DNA from: an uncultured Bacilli bacterium | GTDB taxonomy: Bacteria > Bacillota_I > Bacilli_A > RF39 > UBA660 | DNA length: 27,712 bases | Direction of reading: 5' to 3' | Assembly (NCBI GenBank): GCA_934183705.1 | Contig: CAKPSW010000008.1 | Coordinates: 1 to 27,712 of the forward strand | Shown here: positions 13,055-19,863 of the stretch, piece by piece | Position numbering within the stretch: the first letter of the stretch is position 1 | Layout: each line of letters starts with the position of its first letter | Notes under the pieces: model-generated | Seen by the model: only the letters and a program-made list of their open reading frames with translations | Database searches by the model: none | What the model was told of the DNA's origin: nothing | Made by a program: the position numbers and the translations under genes

Positions 13055-14976
13055 TATCTTCTTATACCTCCTTCCGGCATTTCAGCAAGTTTTGCTTCTG
13101 CAAGTCTTTCTAACTTACTTTCATCGCCATGTGTCCATAAAGCATCAAAAATTGCTCCAAACTCTGCTCCTAATCCTGTAACAAATCCCCTAACTTTTTC
13201 TAAATTATCATCGTCTACCTGCGTTAATCCCATAGTTGTTGCATATCTTTCAGCAGTATTTAATGCTTGTACATCTCTATCGGTATAATTTCCATTTATT
13301 ACATCATCTAATGTTATTACTTGTTGATTACAAAATTGTACAAATTCTCTTGTTATATCTTCACCAACTAATGCCCTTAACATTTCTGGACTTCCTGTTG
13401 CATAAAGCATCTTAGAAGCCATTTCCCACTTTCTAGGATCAGCATTAGGCCTCTCGCCATCATACTTACTTCGGAGTGTTTCACCCTTCTTATAAGCAAT
13501 ATAAGAATAAATTGCTGGATGTATGTTATGTTCACTTGCCCACTTTAGCCAACCTTCGGTTGTTGTTTTAATATACACATGGGCAAATCTATTGAATAAT
13601 GGTTCTGCTAACTGATTTGCAGCTAATGAATCCTTCATATCATTTCCTGCTGCTACAATTCTAGCATTTTCTGGTAATTTCCAAATACCATTTACTTCTC
13701 TATCTAAAACTATATTAAACGCTATACCTTGAATACTTGGTAGAGCATTTGTTATTTCATCAAAGAATACTACATGAAGTCTATCTGGTTCCTTTTCACA
13801 TTTTTCTTGTAATTTCTTAAGCCATGTTGGTGGAACATCCATCATTTCTCCTGTTGATCCATTATATACACTTTTACCATTTAAACTTTCTGGTGTCGCA
13901 TTACGAAGATATATTATTTCGCAAGTAGGATCTATTTGTTTTACTCTTGCAGATTTACCCTCTGATGAAGGACCATGCAAGAATACTGCTACACCACTTT
14001 CTATTGCCCCTCTTATGATTTCTTCTTCACTTACTTGTCCAAATTTTAAACCATAAGGGTTTCTTCTTTTTTCAGCTCGTTTTTGTTCTTCTTCAAATTC
14101 AGCTTTTTCCTCTGGTGTCATATCATAAGCACGAGTAAATGTTACAGTTTGAGTTAAATTAGGGAGCATATATCTGTCAAGATATTCTTTCATTTCTGTT
14201 CTATCAAAATCACCTTTATATTCAGTTTCCTTATCAAGAAATCTTATACCAGAAACCAATCCTTTTTTTGAAATTAAAATTCCTGTTCTATCATCTATCA
14301 ACCATTTAACCGGTGATACTTCTACCCAAACGTAATCATCATCTATATACACAGCACCATTTGAAAGCTTGAATTCATTGCCACTAAAATCAGAGTTAGC
14401 TTTTATACGAATATATTTCTTTCCTTGATATTCGTATTCATCATAAGTTACAGGTTTAAATCCTGTATCATAGTCTTTATATTTTACAGAATCAAATGTG
14501 TAACTTCTTCCTGTCTTATTCATTCCTCTATTATATTCTGACTCTAGTATATTTTGCATTCTAAAATCAGCAGCATTTTGAGGATATTCTCCATACTCTA
14601 CTTCTTCTGTTCCATTGTATCCCCTCACTCTGTTCGGGTAAATTTGAGAAAAGATTATAGAAGATTGCAAAACTGGACGAACAGCACCATCGCGTGTAAA
14701 CTTACATTTGTTGTACCTATCACCAAGCATATTGACTGCGCGGACATCATTATCGCCATCATCAGATCTAGTCCAAAACCAACTAGTTCTACCAGTTAAA
14801 GATCTATCTTCATCTATATTACAATCAGCATCTCTACATAAATAACCACCTGTTAAAACACATAAATCTGTAATTGCAGCTTTTGTTCCATATTTTCTAA
14901 TTACTTCTAATTGGGATTCACTACTGTTTCCCCAAATTTGTCCTTCAGACAATAAAGTTAAATCTTGACTATTCAT
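13054..14976 (-). CDS. MoxR-type AAA+ ATPase with N-terminal DUF6273/lectin-like domains
   Basis: The protein has 640 aa from the ATG at 14976, which has GGTGAT upstream; GTG codons five and four codons earlier are less likely. Residues 1-105 and about 110-275 look like DUF6273/C-type-lectin-like modules: SWFWTRSD, VRAVN and GAVRPVL in the first, then VEYGEYPQ and PVKWLIDDRTGILISKKGL in the second. A charged helical linker covers 285-305. The AAA+ domain follows with Walker A GPSSEGKS (335-342), Walker B VVFFDE (about 402-407), sensor-1 region IVAAGND and arginine-finger-like LFNRF. It heads an operon with a pseudo-ATPase and a metallopeptidase-VWA protein. Cytosolic, as no signal or membrane segment is seen. 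Fusion of the front domains to a MoxR ATPase is unusual; function unknown. Confidence 0.82.
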   Translation of the reverse strand: MNSQDLTLLSEGQIWGNSSESQLEVIRKYGTKAAITDLCVLTGGYLCRDADCNIDEDRSLTGRTSWFWTRSDDGDNDVRAVNMLGDRYNKCKFTRDGAVRPVLQSSIIFSQIYPNRVRGYNGTEEVEYGEYPQNAADFRMQNILESEYNRGMNKTGRSYTFDSVKYKDYDTGFKPVTYDEYEYQGKKYIRIKANSDFSGNEFKLSNGAVYIDDDYVWVEVSPVKWLIDDRTGILISKKGLVSGIRFLDKETEYKGDFDRTEMKEYLDRYMLPNLTQTVTFTRAYDMTPEEKAEFEEEQKRAEKRRNPYGLKFGQVSEEEIIRGAIESGVAVFLHGPSSEGKSARVKQIDPTCEIIYLRNATPESLNGKSVYNGSTGEMMDVPPTWLKKLQEKCEKEPDRLHVVFFDEITNALPSIQGIAFNIVLDREVNGIWKLPENARIVAAGNDMKDSLAANQLAEPLFNRFAHVYIKTTTEGWLKWASEHNIHPAIYSYIAYKKGETLRSKYDGERPNADPRKWEMASKMLYATGSPEMLRALVGEDITREFVQFCNQQVITLDDVINGNYTDRDVQALNTAERYATTMGLTQVDDDNLEKVRGFVTGLGAEFGAIFDALWTHGDESKLERLAEAKLAEMPEGGIRR

Positions 14977-14991
14977 TTTAATTATCACCAC

Positions 14992-15296
14992 AATTATATT
15001 TTACCATATAATTTCATTTTTTCTTACTATTTTTTTGAAAATTAATAAATTTTACTTTATATTTGATAATAATTTATCACATTTTTCGTTAGAATATTTT
15101 AAATGTACTTTAAAAGCAAAATTGGGCAAGTAGCACCATTACATTTATACCTATATTTGTTATTCCTATTACCATTCTTACTGACCATACGGGCAAAGCC
15201 AAAGCCCTGCGCCAAAGACGCAACACAAGCAAATTCGCTAGAATAAATTATTTACTTAATAAAAAAAGAATATCTCTTTTATAAGTGATACTCTTT
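14992..15296. other. Intergenic stretch with a GC-richer patch, possible transposase remnant
   Basis: These 305 bp lie between the MoxR ATPase gene and the Fic gene. Both ends are AT-rich leader and terminator sequence. The middle (about 15125-15240) is clearly richer in G and C than anything nearby. On the minus strand it reads, across two frames, CPYG and then VSKNGNRNNKYRYKC. This resembles the zinc-ribbon start (CP.CGS..V.KNG....YRC) of IS1-type transposases, but with stops and a shift. No intact gene is present and no terminal repeats or target duplications were recognised. Treat it as a probable degraded mobile-element fragment. Confidence 0.35.
14998..15006 (-). promoter_or_regulatory. 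Possible extended -10 promoter of the MoxR operon
   Basis: On the minus strand TGGTAAAAT forms an extended -10 (TGnTAAAAT) about 22 nt upstream of the start codon. No good -35 lies at 16-18 nt, so this is tentative. Confidence 0.35.
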
Positions 15297-15298
15297 TT
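15263..15298 (-). terminator. Intrinsic terminator of the Fic operon
   Basis: On the minus strand a 12-bp stem (AAAAAGAGTATC/GATATTCTTTTT, one wobble pair) with a 12-nt loop ends in a T-run. It begins at the stop codon of the downstream Fic gene. Confidence 0.75.
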
Positions 15299-16145
15299 AA
15301 TTTTCTTTATTAAATAGTTTTTCTATAATTAAATCCCTAGAATGTAAATTATTGTTTTTACCTAGCAATAAGTTTTCATAAAATTTAATTAAGAAACTAT
15401 TATCTGGTTCTATATTTAAATAATTATTAAAATAATTACTTCTTACTAATGCATTTCTATAATAAACCGCTTTTTCTTTGAATACAGTATTATCCACATC
15501 ATATCCAAGTGATATTAAATATTTTTCGATAAATAACGCCACAGTTCTAGTATTGCCTTCTCTAAATGGATGTATTTGCCATATTCTACTAGAAAAATCT
15601 GCTATGTTATTAATTACGTCAACTATATTCATTTCTTTATAGTTTTTATTTTTTTCTAATGACAAATCATAATCTAATGACTGTTCTAATAATTTATAAT
15701 CACCATAAGAGACTGAATCATTATTTAAAATCTTTTCATGTTTCGAAAAATTTACTTCTCTAAAATTTCCTGCAAATTTATATACATCTTGAAATAAATA
15801 TTTATGAATGTATCTTAAATAATCTATAGATAATTCGAAACTATCCTCTTCCAATAACTGGACTATTCTGGTAGAAACCAAATCACATTCTAATTCATCA
15901 CGATTAACATTATTATCTTTTTCTTTTTCAATATAATATTGTTTTAACTCATGTTCTACTTCATAAATAGTTTTTTCACCAATTACATTCTCTTGTAATA
16001 ATCTCTTTAAATATTTAGATGGTTTTAAATTATCAATTTCTTGAAGGCCAATAGCCATATCCCACTCTAATTGTTTTAAATAGTTTTTAGGTGGCTTTTC
16101 TATAATATAATCATTTATACGCGAATCAAACTCCTTCTCAGACAT
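15297..16145 (-). CDS. Fic-domain protein with VbhA-like N-terminal region
   Basis: Fic proteins usually transfer AMP from ATP to target hydroxyls. This one has 282 aa from the ATG at 16145, preceded by GAGGTGA; an in-frame ATG eleven codons upstream lacks a ribosome site. The active-site loop is HPFREGNTR (about 192-200), with the catalytic His present and GNT in place of GNG. The N-terminal 70 residues (MAIGLQEIDNLKPSKYL and onward to the QYY helix) resemble the VbhA-type antitoxin domain fused to Fic proteins, with the inhibitory SxxxEG position degenerate (LQEIDN). A second candidate position, STRIVQ, also lacks the Glu. It follows another Fic gene by 38 nt and ends at a terminator. AMPylation and toxicity are inferred. 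Confidence 0.85.
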   Translation of the reverse strand: MSEKEFDSRINDYIIEKPPKNYLKQLEWDMAIGLQEIDNLKPSKYLKRLLQENVIGEKTIYEVEHELKQYYIEKEKDNNVNRDELECDLVSTRIVQLLEEDSFELSIDYLRYIHKYLFQDVYKFAGNFREVNFSKHEKILNNDSVSYGDYKLLEQSLDYDLSLEKNKNYKEMNIVDVINNIADFSSRIWQIHPFREGNTRTVALFIEKYLISLGYDVDNTVFKEKAVYYRNALVRSNYFNNYLNIEPDNSFLIKFYENLLLGKNNNLHSRDLIIEKLFNKEN

Positions 16146-16183
16146 CACAATCACCTCACTATTTTTCAAAAATTTCATGCTTA

Positions 16184-16858
16184 TTACTTATTATTTAAAT
16201 TTATTCCATCAATACTTGTTTCATAAATCCATTGTTTTAAATCAGTATTATCTCCAGATTCATAAAACTTAATCAATTTTTCAAAGAATGTAGGTTGATC
16301 TGCTTGTGCAATCGTAATTATTCCGCATCCATTATCTATCATTATTTTATTAGCAAATAACATGCCAACTCTTTTATTACCATCTATAAACATTTGTCTT
16401 CGCATAATCCATAACATAACTTCAATAGCAATTTCTGTTTTAGTTTTATCAACTTGATTAAGAAGTTCTGCTAGTTCTTCTTTAATTTGACTTTCAATAG
16501 GAAACATAGGTTTCCAAGTAGTACCACCTATATTTACTGGTGTTGTTCTTATTTTACCTAAATTTTCATCTAAAACCAATTTATCGCAAGTTAATTTATG
16601 TAAATGGCATAATACTTTAAAATCATAATCTATTTCATCATTTTCAAGAATAAACGCCCAAGCATATTTTAAATTGTTTATAGCAATTATTTTATCAACT
16701 GTTAAACCATTTACAATACCACCATCATAAATTGCTTGTGTTTCAGGATATGTAACGCCAATCCCTTCTAAATTAGCACTTTTCCAAATATAATCAACTA
16801 TATTTCTTTTAGCTACAAATACATTTTGTTCTCTTGTTAAATTAAATTTATTATTCAT
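16184..16858 (-). CDS. Fic/Doc-like protein with Gln in place of the catalytic His
   Basis: This 224-aa Fic-fold protein carries GKIRTTPVNIGG before the core and the loop QMFIDGNKRVGMLFAN (about 155-170). Canonical Fic/Doc loops start with His (HxFxDGN); here that residue is Gln155, so ordinary AMP or phosphate transfer is doubtful. The N-terminal helix contains SANLEG (residues 27-32), an exact match to the class II inhibitory motif [S/T]xxxE[G/N]. AAAGGAG precedes the ATG. It is the first gene of a two-gene operon with a His-containing Fic protein, driven by a promoter at 17028-17056 behind a structured leader of about 160 nt. It could be a regulatory pseudo-enzyme for its neighbour or have another activity. 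Confidence 0.82.
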   Translation of the reverse strand: MNNKFNLTREQNVFVAKRNIVDYIWKSANLEGIGVTYPETQAIYDGGIVNGLTVDKIIAINNLKYAWAFILENDEIDYDFKVLCHLHKLTCDKLVLDENLGKIRTTPVNIGGTTWKPMFPIESQIKEELAELLNQVDKTKTEIAIEVMLWIMRRQMFIDGNKRVGMLFANKIMIDNGCGIITIAQADQPTFFEKLIKFYESGDNTDLKQWIYETSIDGINLNNK

Positions 16859-16933
16859 AAATTACCACTCCTTTGTAATAATATTTTAATATCTCATTGT
16901 TAAATTTTTACATTTTCTTAAAAATTAAAAAGT

Positions 16934-16957
16934 AGTCGACATATTAATATGTCGACT
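16934..16957. promoter_or_regulatory. Perfect 24-bp palindrome in the Fic operon leader
   Basis: The two half-sites are AGTCGACATATT and its complement, with two SalI-like GTCGAC ends. It lies about 75 nt upstream of the first Fic start, within the predicted 5' leader. On the minus strand it is followed by TACTTTTTAATTTTT, so the transcript could form a premature terminator or attenuator. As DNA it could be a dimeric repressor site. Confidence 0.6.
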
Positions 16958-17003
16958 TTCAGGGGGTTTTGGTTATCACACCTACATTTAATCGTAGAGT
17001 GCG

Positions 17004-17021
17004 GTCATATATTTTTATGAC
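17004..17021 (-). other. Small hairpin at the 5' end of the Fic leader
   Basis: GTCATA and TATGAC pair around a 6-nt loop at the predicted transcription start (near 17021). Together with the CTAC/GTAG pairing just downstream and the 24-bp palindrome, it makes the leader unusually structured. Confidence 0.45.
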
Positions 17022-17027
17022 ATATTA

Positions 17028-17056
17028 ATCATAATACATTTTTTGATAAATTGCAA
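17028..17056 (-). promoter_or_regulatory. Predicted promoter of the Fic operon
   Basis: On the minus strand, TTGCAA (17051-17056) and TATGAT (17028-17033) are 17 nt apart. The start would be near 17021, leaving a leader of about 160 nt before the first Fic gene. Confidence 0.65.
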
Positions 17057-17081
17057 TAGGTTTTGTTAAATTTTTTAATTT

Positions 17082-17100
17082 TATTTTGGCTGCCAAAATA
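17082..17100 (-). other. Inverted repeat immediately after recG
   Basis: An 8-bp inverted repeat TATTTTGG-CAG-CCAAAATA lies directly beyond the recG stop codon. What follows on the minus strand is A-rich rather than U-rich, so it is a weak terminator candidate. It may serve as a 3'-end hairpin. Confidence 0.45.
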
Positions 17101-19104
17101 TTATTCTAGATTTTCTATCTTTTTTAATTCATTAAATATGTTTTCATATTCAGGATTTGTACTAAATGTTAATAATGTACTTATAAATTCGTCAGCATCA
17201 GCTTTAGCTTTTAATAGCATTTTATAATCTTTTTTAATATTAGCCATTTTGAATATCATTTCACCACTTTGCTCAGTTCCAAATAAATTTCCTTCTCCCC
17301 TAGTTTGAAAATCATATTCACTTATAGCAAAACCATCATTTGTCTTCTCAAGTAATCTTAATCTTTCTTGTGACTCTGGTGCTACAAGAATACAATAACT
17401 ATCTAAAGAATTTCTTCCTACTCTACCACGTAATTGATGAAGAGTAGATAGTCCAAACATATTAGCATTAAATATTACTATCATAGTGGCATTCTCAACA
17501 TTTATTCCTACTTCTATTACTGTAGTAGATATTAAGATATTTATTTTACCATCTTCAAAATTTTTCATAGCCTTATCTTTTTCTTTAGCTTCCATCTTAC
17601 CATGTATTATACCTATTTTAGCTATCTTGCCAAATGCTTTATTCATTTTATCTTCTAACTCTATAACACTCGATAAATCTTTTTCATCTTCTTCAATCAT
17701 AGGGGCCACTACATATATTTGATGATTTTTATCTATCTCTTCTTTCATCATATTTAATACATCGGTTATCTCTTTATCTTTTTTAAATATTGTTGTAATA
17801 CTTTTTCTGCCCATTGGTTTACTCTTTATTATAGAAATATCTGTATCACCATATATAGTTAAAGCATATGTTCTAGGTATTGGAGTAGCACTCATAGATA
17901 ATATATCAGGACTTATCCCTTTACCCTTAAATGTATTTCTTTGATTTACCCCAAAACGATGTTGTTCATCTGTTATTACTAAGCCTAGTTTCTTATAAGT
18001 TATTTTATCTTGTATTAAAGACTGAGTACCTATAATTAAATTTATTTTACCATTCTCTAGGTTTTCATATATTTCTTTTTTTTCTTTTTTTGTTGTATTT
18101 GAAGTTAAAAGAGCAATATTTAATTTATATTTACTAAATACCTTCTTTGCTTCTTCATAATGCTGAGACGCTAATATTTCTGTAGGAGCCATTAATGCAG
18201 ATTGATATTTAGATAGATAGTTAGCATATATAGCTATAAAAGCTACAATAGTTTTTCCTGAACCAACATCACCTTCTAGAAGTCTATTCATTCTCTTAGA
18301 ACTTCTTAAATCATTTAATATTTCACCTGCCGCTATTTGTTGATCTAATGTTAGCTCAAATGGTAATGATTTGGTAAATTTATTTATCTTATCTTCGTCG
18401 ATATCATGAGAAATACTATTTTCATCTATTTCTATCCTACTTTTTAGATAATTTATTTTCAACATATACATAAATAATTCTTCATATTTAATTCTTTGTC
18501 TAGCCTTCTTTAAAAGAAGAATATCTTCTGGTATATGTATGTTATGAATAGCAGCTTTTTTAGATATTAAATTATATTTTTCTTCTAAATAACTTGGAAG
18601 TAGATTATCTACATCATAATCTAGTTCTAAAGCACTAGTTATTAATTTTGCTAGTTGTTTTGATGTTAAACCTGATACACTTCTATAAATAGGTTCTATT
18701 TTAGCGTTTGGGGGTAACAAACCAAATCTTACATCACTAGCTACAATAGTATTTTTTAGTTTATTATACTTTCCTATAATAGTTACTTCCCTGCCACTTT
18801 TTAAATCCTGATGTAAATATACTTTGTTATATATTGTTACATTCAATATCATTGTTTTAGTATTTATTCTAAATATTATTTTCTTTAGGTTCTTATTTAT
18901 ATATATAATAGTAGGTTGTCCTTCAACAATACCATCTATTACTATTCTATCTCCATCATTTACTATTGTTAAATCACTTCTTTTAATGATATCATAACGA
19001 AATGGATAGTGGTCTATCAAGTCTTCTGCTGTATAGATATTTAATTTATTTATTAACTCTTTAGTCTTGGGACCTATACCATCAATATTCTCTAACTCTA
19101 TCAT
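17101..19104 (-). CDS. recG: ATP-dependent DNA helicase RecG
   Basis: RecG remodels stalled replication forks and Holliday junctions. The 667-aa length is near normal. An N-terminal wedge/OB domain contains GIGPKTKELINKLNI and DHYPFRYD. The helicase motifs follow in order: Walker A GDVGSGKT (278-285), DEQHRFG (DExH box), SATPIPRT, a helicase C domain with STTVIEVGINV, and QLRGRVGR. The ATG has AGGAGTGAT upstream and a promoter at 19126-19154. It is probably transcribed alone. Downstream lies only the inverted repeat and then the Fic promoter region, so recG marks the boundary between core and accessory DNA. Confidence 0.96.
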   Translation of the reverse strand: MIELENIDGIGPKTKELINKLNIYTAEDLIDHYPFRYDIIKRSDLTIVNDGDRIVIDGIVEGQPTIIYINKNLKKIIFRINTKTMILNVTIYNKVYLHQDLKSGREVTIIGKYNKLKNTIVASDVRFGLLPPNAKIEPIYRSVSGLTSKQLAKLITSALELDYDVDNLLPSYLEEKYNLISKKAAIHNIHIPEDILLLKKARQRIKYEELFMYMLKINYLKSRIEIDENSISHDIDEDKINKFTKSLPFELTLDQQIAAGEILNDLRSSKRMNRLLEGDVGSGKTIVAFIAIYANYLSKYQSALMAPTEILASQHYEEAKKVFSKYKLNIALLTSNTTKKEKKEIYENLENGKINLIIGTQSLIQDKITYKKLGLVITDEQHRFGVNQRNTFKGKGISPDILSMSATPIPRTYALTIYGDTDISIIKSKPMGRKSITTIFKKDKEITDVLNMMKEEIDKNHQIYVVAPMIEEDEKDLSSVIELEDKMNKAFGKIAKIGIIHGKMEAKEKDKAMKNFEDGKINILISTTVIEVGINVENATMIVIFNANMFGLSTLHQLRGRVGRNSLDSYCILVAPESQERLRLLEKTNDGFAISEYDFQTRGEGNLFGTEQSGEMIFKMANIKKDYKMLLKAKADADEFISTLLTFSTNPEYENIFNELKKIENLE

Positions 19105-19125
19105 TTTTATATCACTCCTACCATA

Positions 19126-19154
19126 ATTGTACTAAATTTCTAAAGAAAAGTCTA
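19126..19154 (-). promoter_or_regulatory. Predicted recG promoter
   Basis: On the minus strand, TAGACT (19149-19154) and TACAAT (19126-19131) are 17 nt apart, about 22 nt upstream of the start codon. Confidence 0.6.
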
Positions 19155-19197
19155 TTACTTTACATTAAATTGTCATATTATGTTTAATTTAATTAAT

Positions 19198-19223
19198 AAA
19201 AGATGGAATATTCTTCCATCTTT
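19198..19223 (-). terminator. Intrinsic terminator after the YgjP-type peptidase gene
   Basis: On the minus strand AAAGATGGAA and TTCCATCTTT pair around loop GAATA, followed by T-rich sequence. The stem begins within the stop codon of the gene, ending the lemA-DUF2207-peptidase cluster. Confidence 0.75.
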
Positions 19224-19863
19224 AAGTATTTAGTCTCATACTTTTTCTTATTTCTTTATAGTTAGAACAATACTTACCTACTAAGTTCCAAAAGTCTTTT
19301 GAATGATTTGGAAAAACTAGATGAGATAGTTCATGAATTATTACATAATCTAAATAGTTCATTTGATATTTAGATAACTCTAAGTTCAAAGTTATAGTGT
19401 GCGTCTTAGTATTACATACACCCCATCTAGTAGTCATCTTTCTTATTTTTAAATTAGGATACGATATATTCTCTTCAAATAAATTATAATTATATTCTAA
19501 TCTTTCATTATAGACTTGTAAAATATATTTTGATAAATATTTATTTAATGTCTTTTCATCTTTAGCATATATCTTATTATTATCTATTTCGCAGGTAGGA
19601 AAACCATAAACTATATCATAATTACTTCCAAATAATTTAAAAGATACATCTTCCCTCTTTATCTCATCTTTAAGTAAGCATTTATCAATAAAGTTTCTAT
19701 TATCATTTATTAATTTTTCTATATCTTTTTCCTTAGTAAAATAATTAGTTGTTACAATTATCTTACTATCACGTACTCTTATGTAGGTATTTTTATTGTT
19801 TTTTCGTATTATTTCTATATCATATTCTTTATCATCTTTTATGTATTTATTAGCGGAAGCCAC
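19222..19863 (-). CDS. YgjP/SprT-like zinc metallopeptidase family protein
   Basis: The protein carries the YgjP/DUF45 (M48-like) signatures TRWGVC, IIHELSHLVFPNHSKDFW (HExxH plus a downstream His) and a C-terminal KEIRKSMRLNT tail. About 213 aa result from a GTG at 19863, which is 8 nt after a GGAGG that itself encodes glycine codons of the upstream DUF2207 protein. Another GTG at 19869 is possible, and there is no ATG before the conserved region. The start therefore overlaps the end of the DUF2207 gene by 14 nt. A longer in-frame stretch upstream is only an alternate-frame reading of that Gly repeat. The proteolytic substrate is unknown. A terminator follows directly. Confidence 0.8.
   Translation of the reverse strand: MASANKYIKDDKEYDIEIIRKNNKNTYIRVRDSKIIVTTNYFTKEKDIEKLINDNRNFIDKCLLKDEIKREDVSFKLFGSNYDIVYGFPTCEIDNNKIYAKDEKTLNKYLSKYILQVYNERLEYNYNLFEENISYPNLKIRKMTTRWGVCNTKTHTITLNLELSKYQMNYLDYVIIHELSHLVFPNHSKDFWNLVGKYCSNYKEIRKSMRLNT

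Noticed and set aside
13054..14976. A diversity-generating retroelement targeting the lectin-like domain of the MoxR protein
   Set aside because: No reverse transcriptase, template repeat or accessory gene is visible, and the lectin-like part is N-terminal rather than C-terminal.
16921..17056. A CRISPR repeat or a known riboswitch upstream of the Fic genes
   Set aside because: There is only one copy of each segment with no spacers, and I could not match the conserved cores of the riboswitch classes I know.
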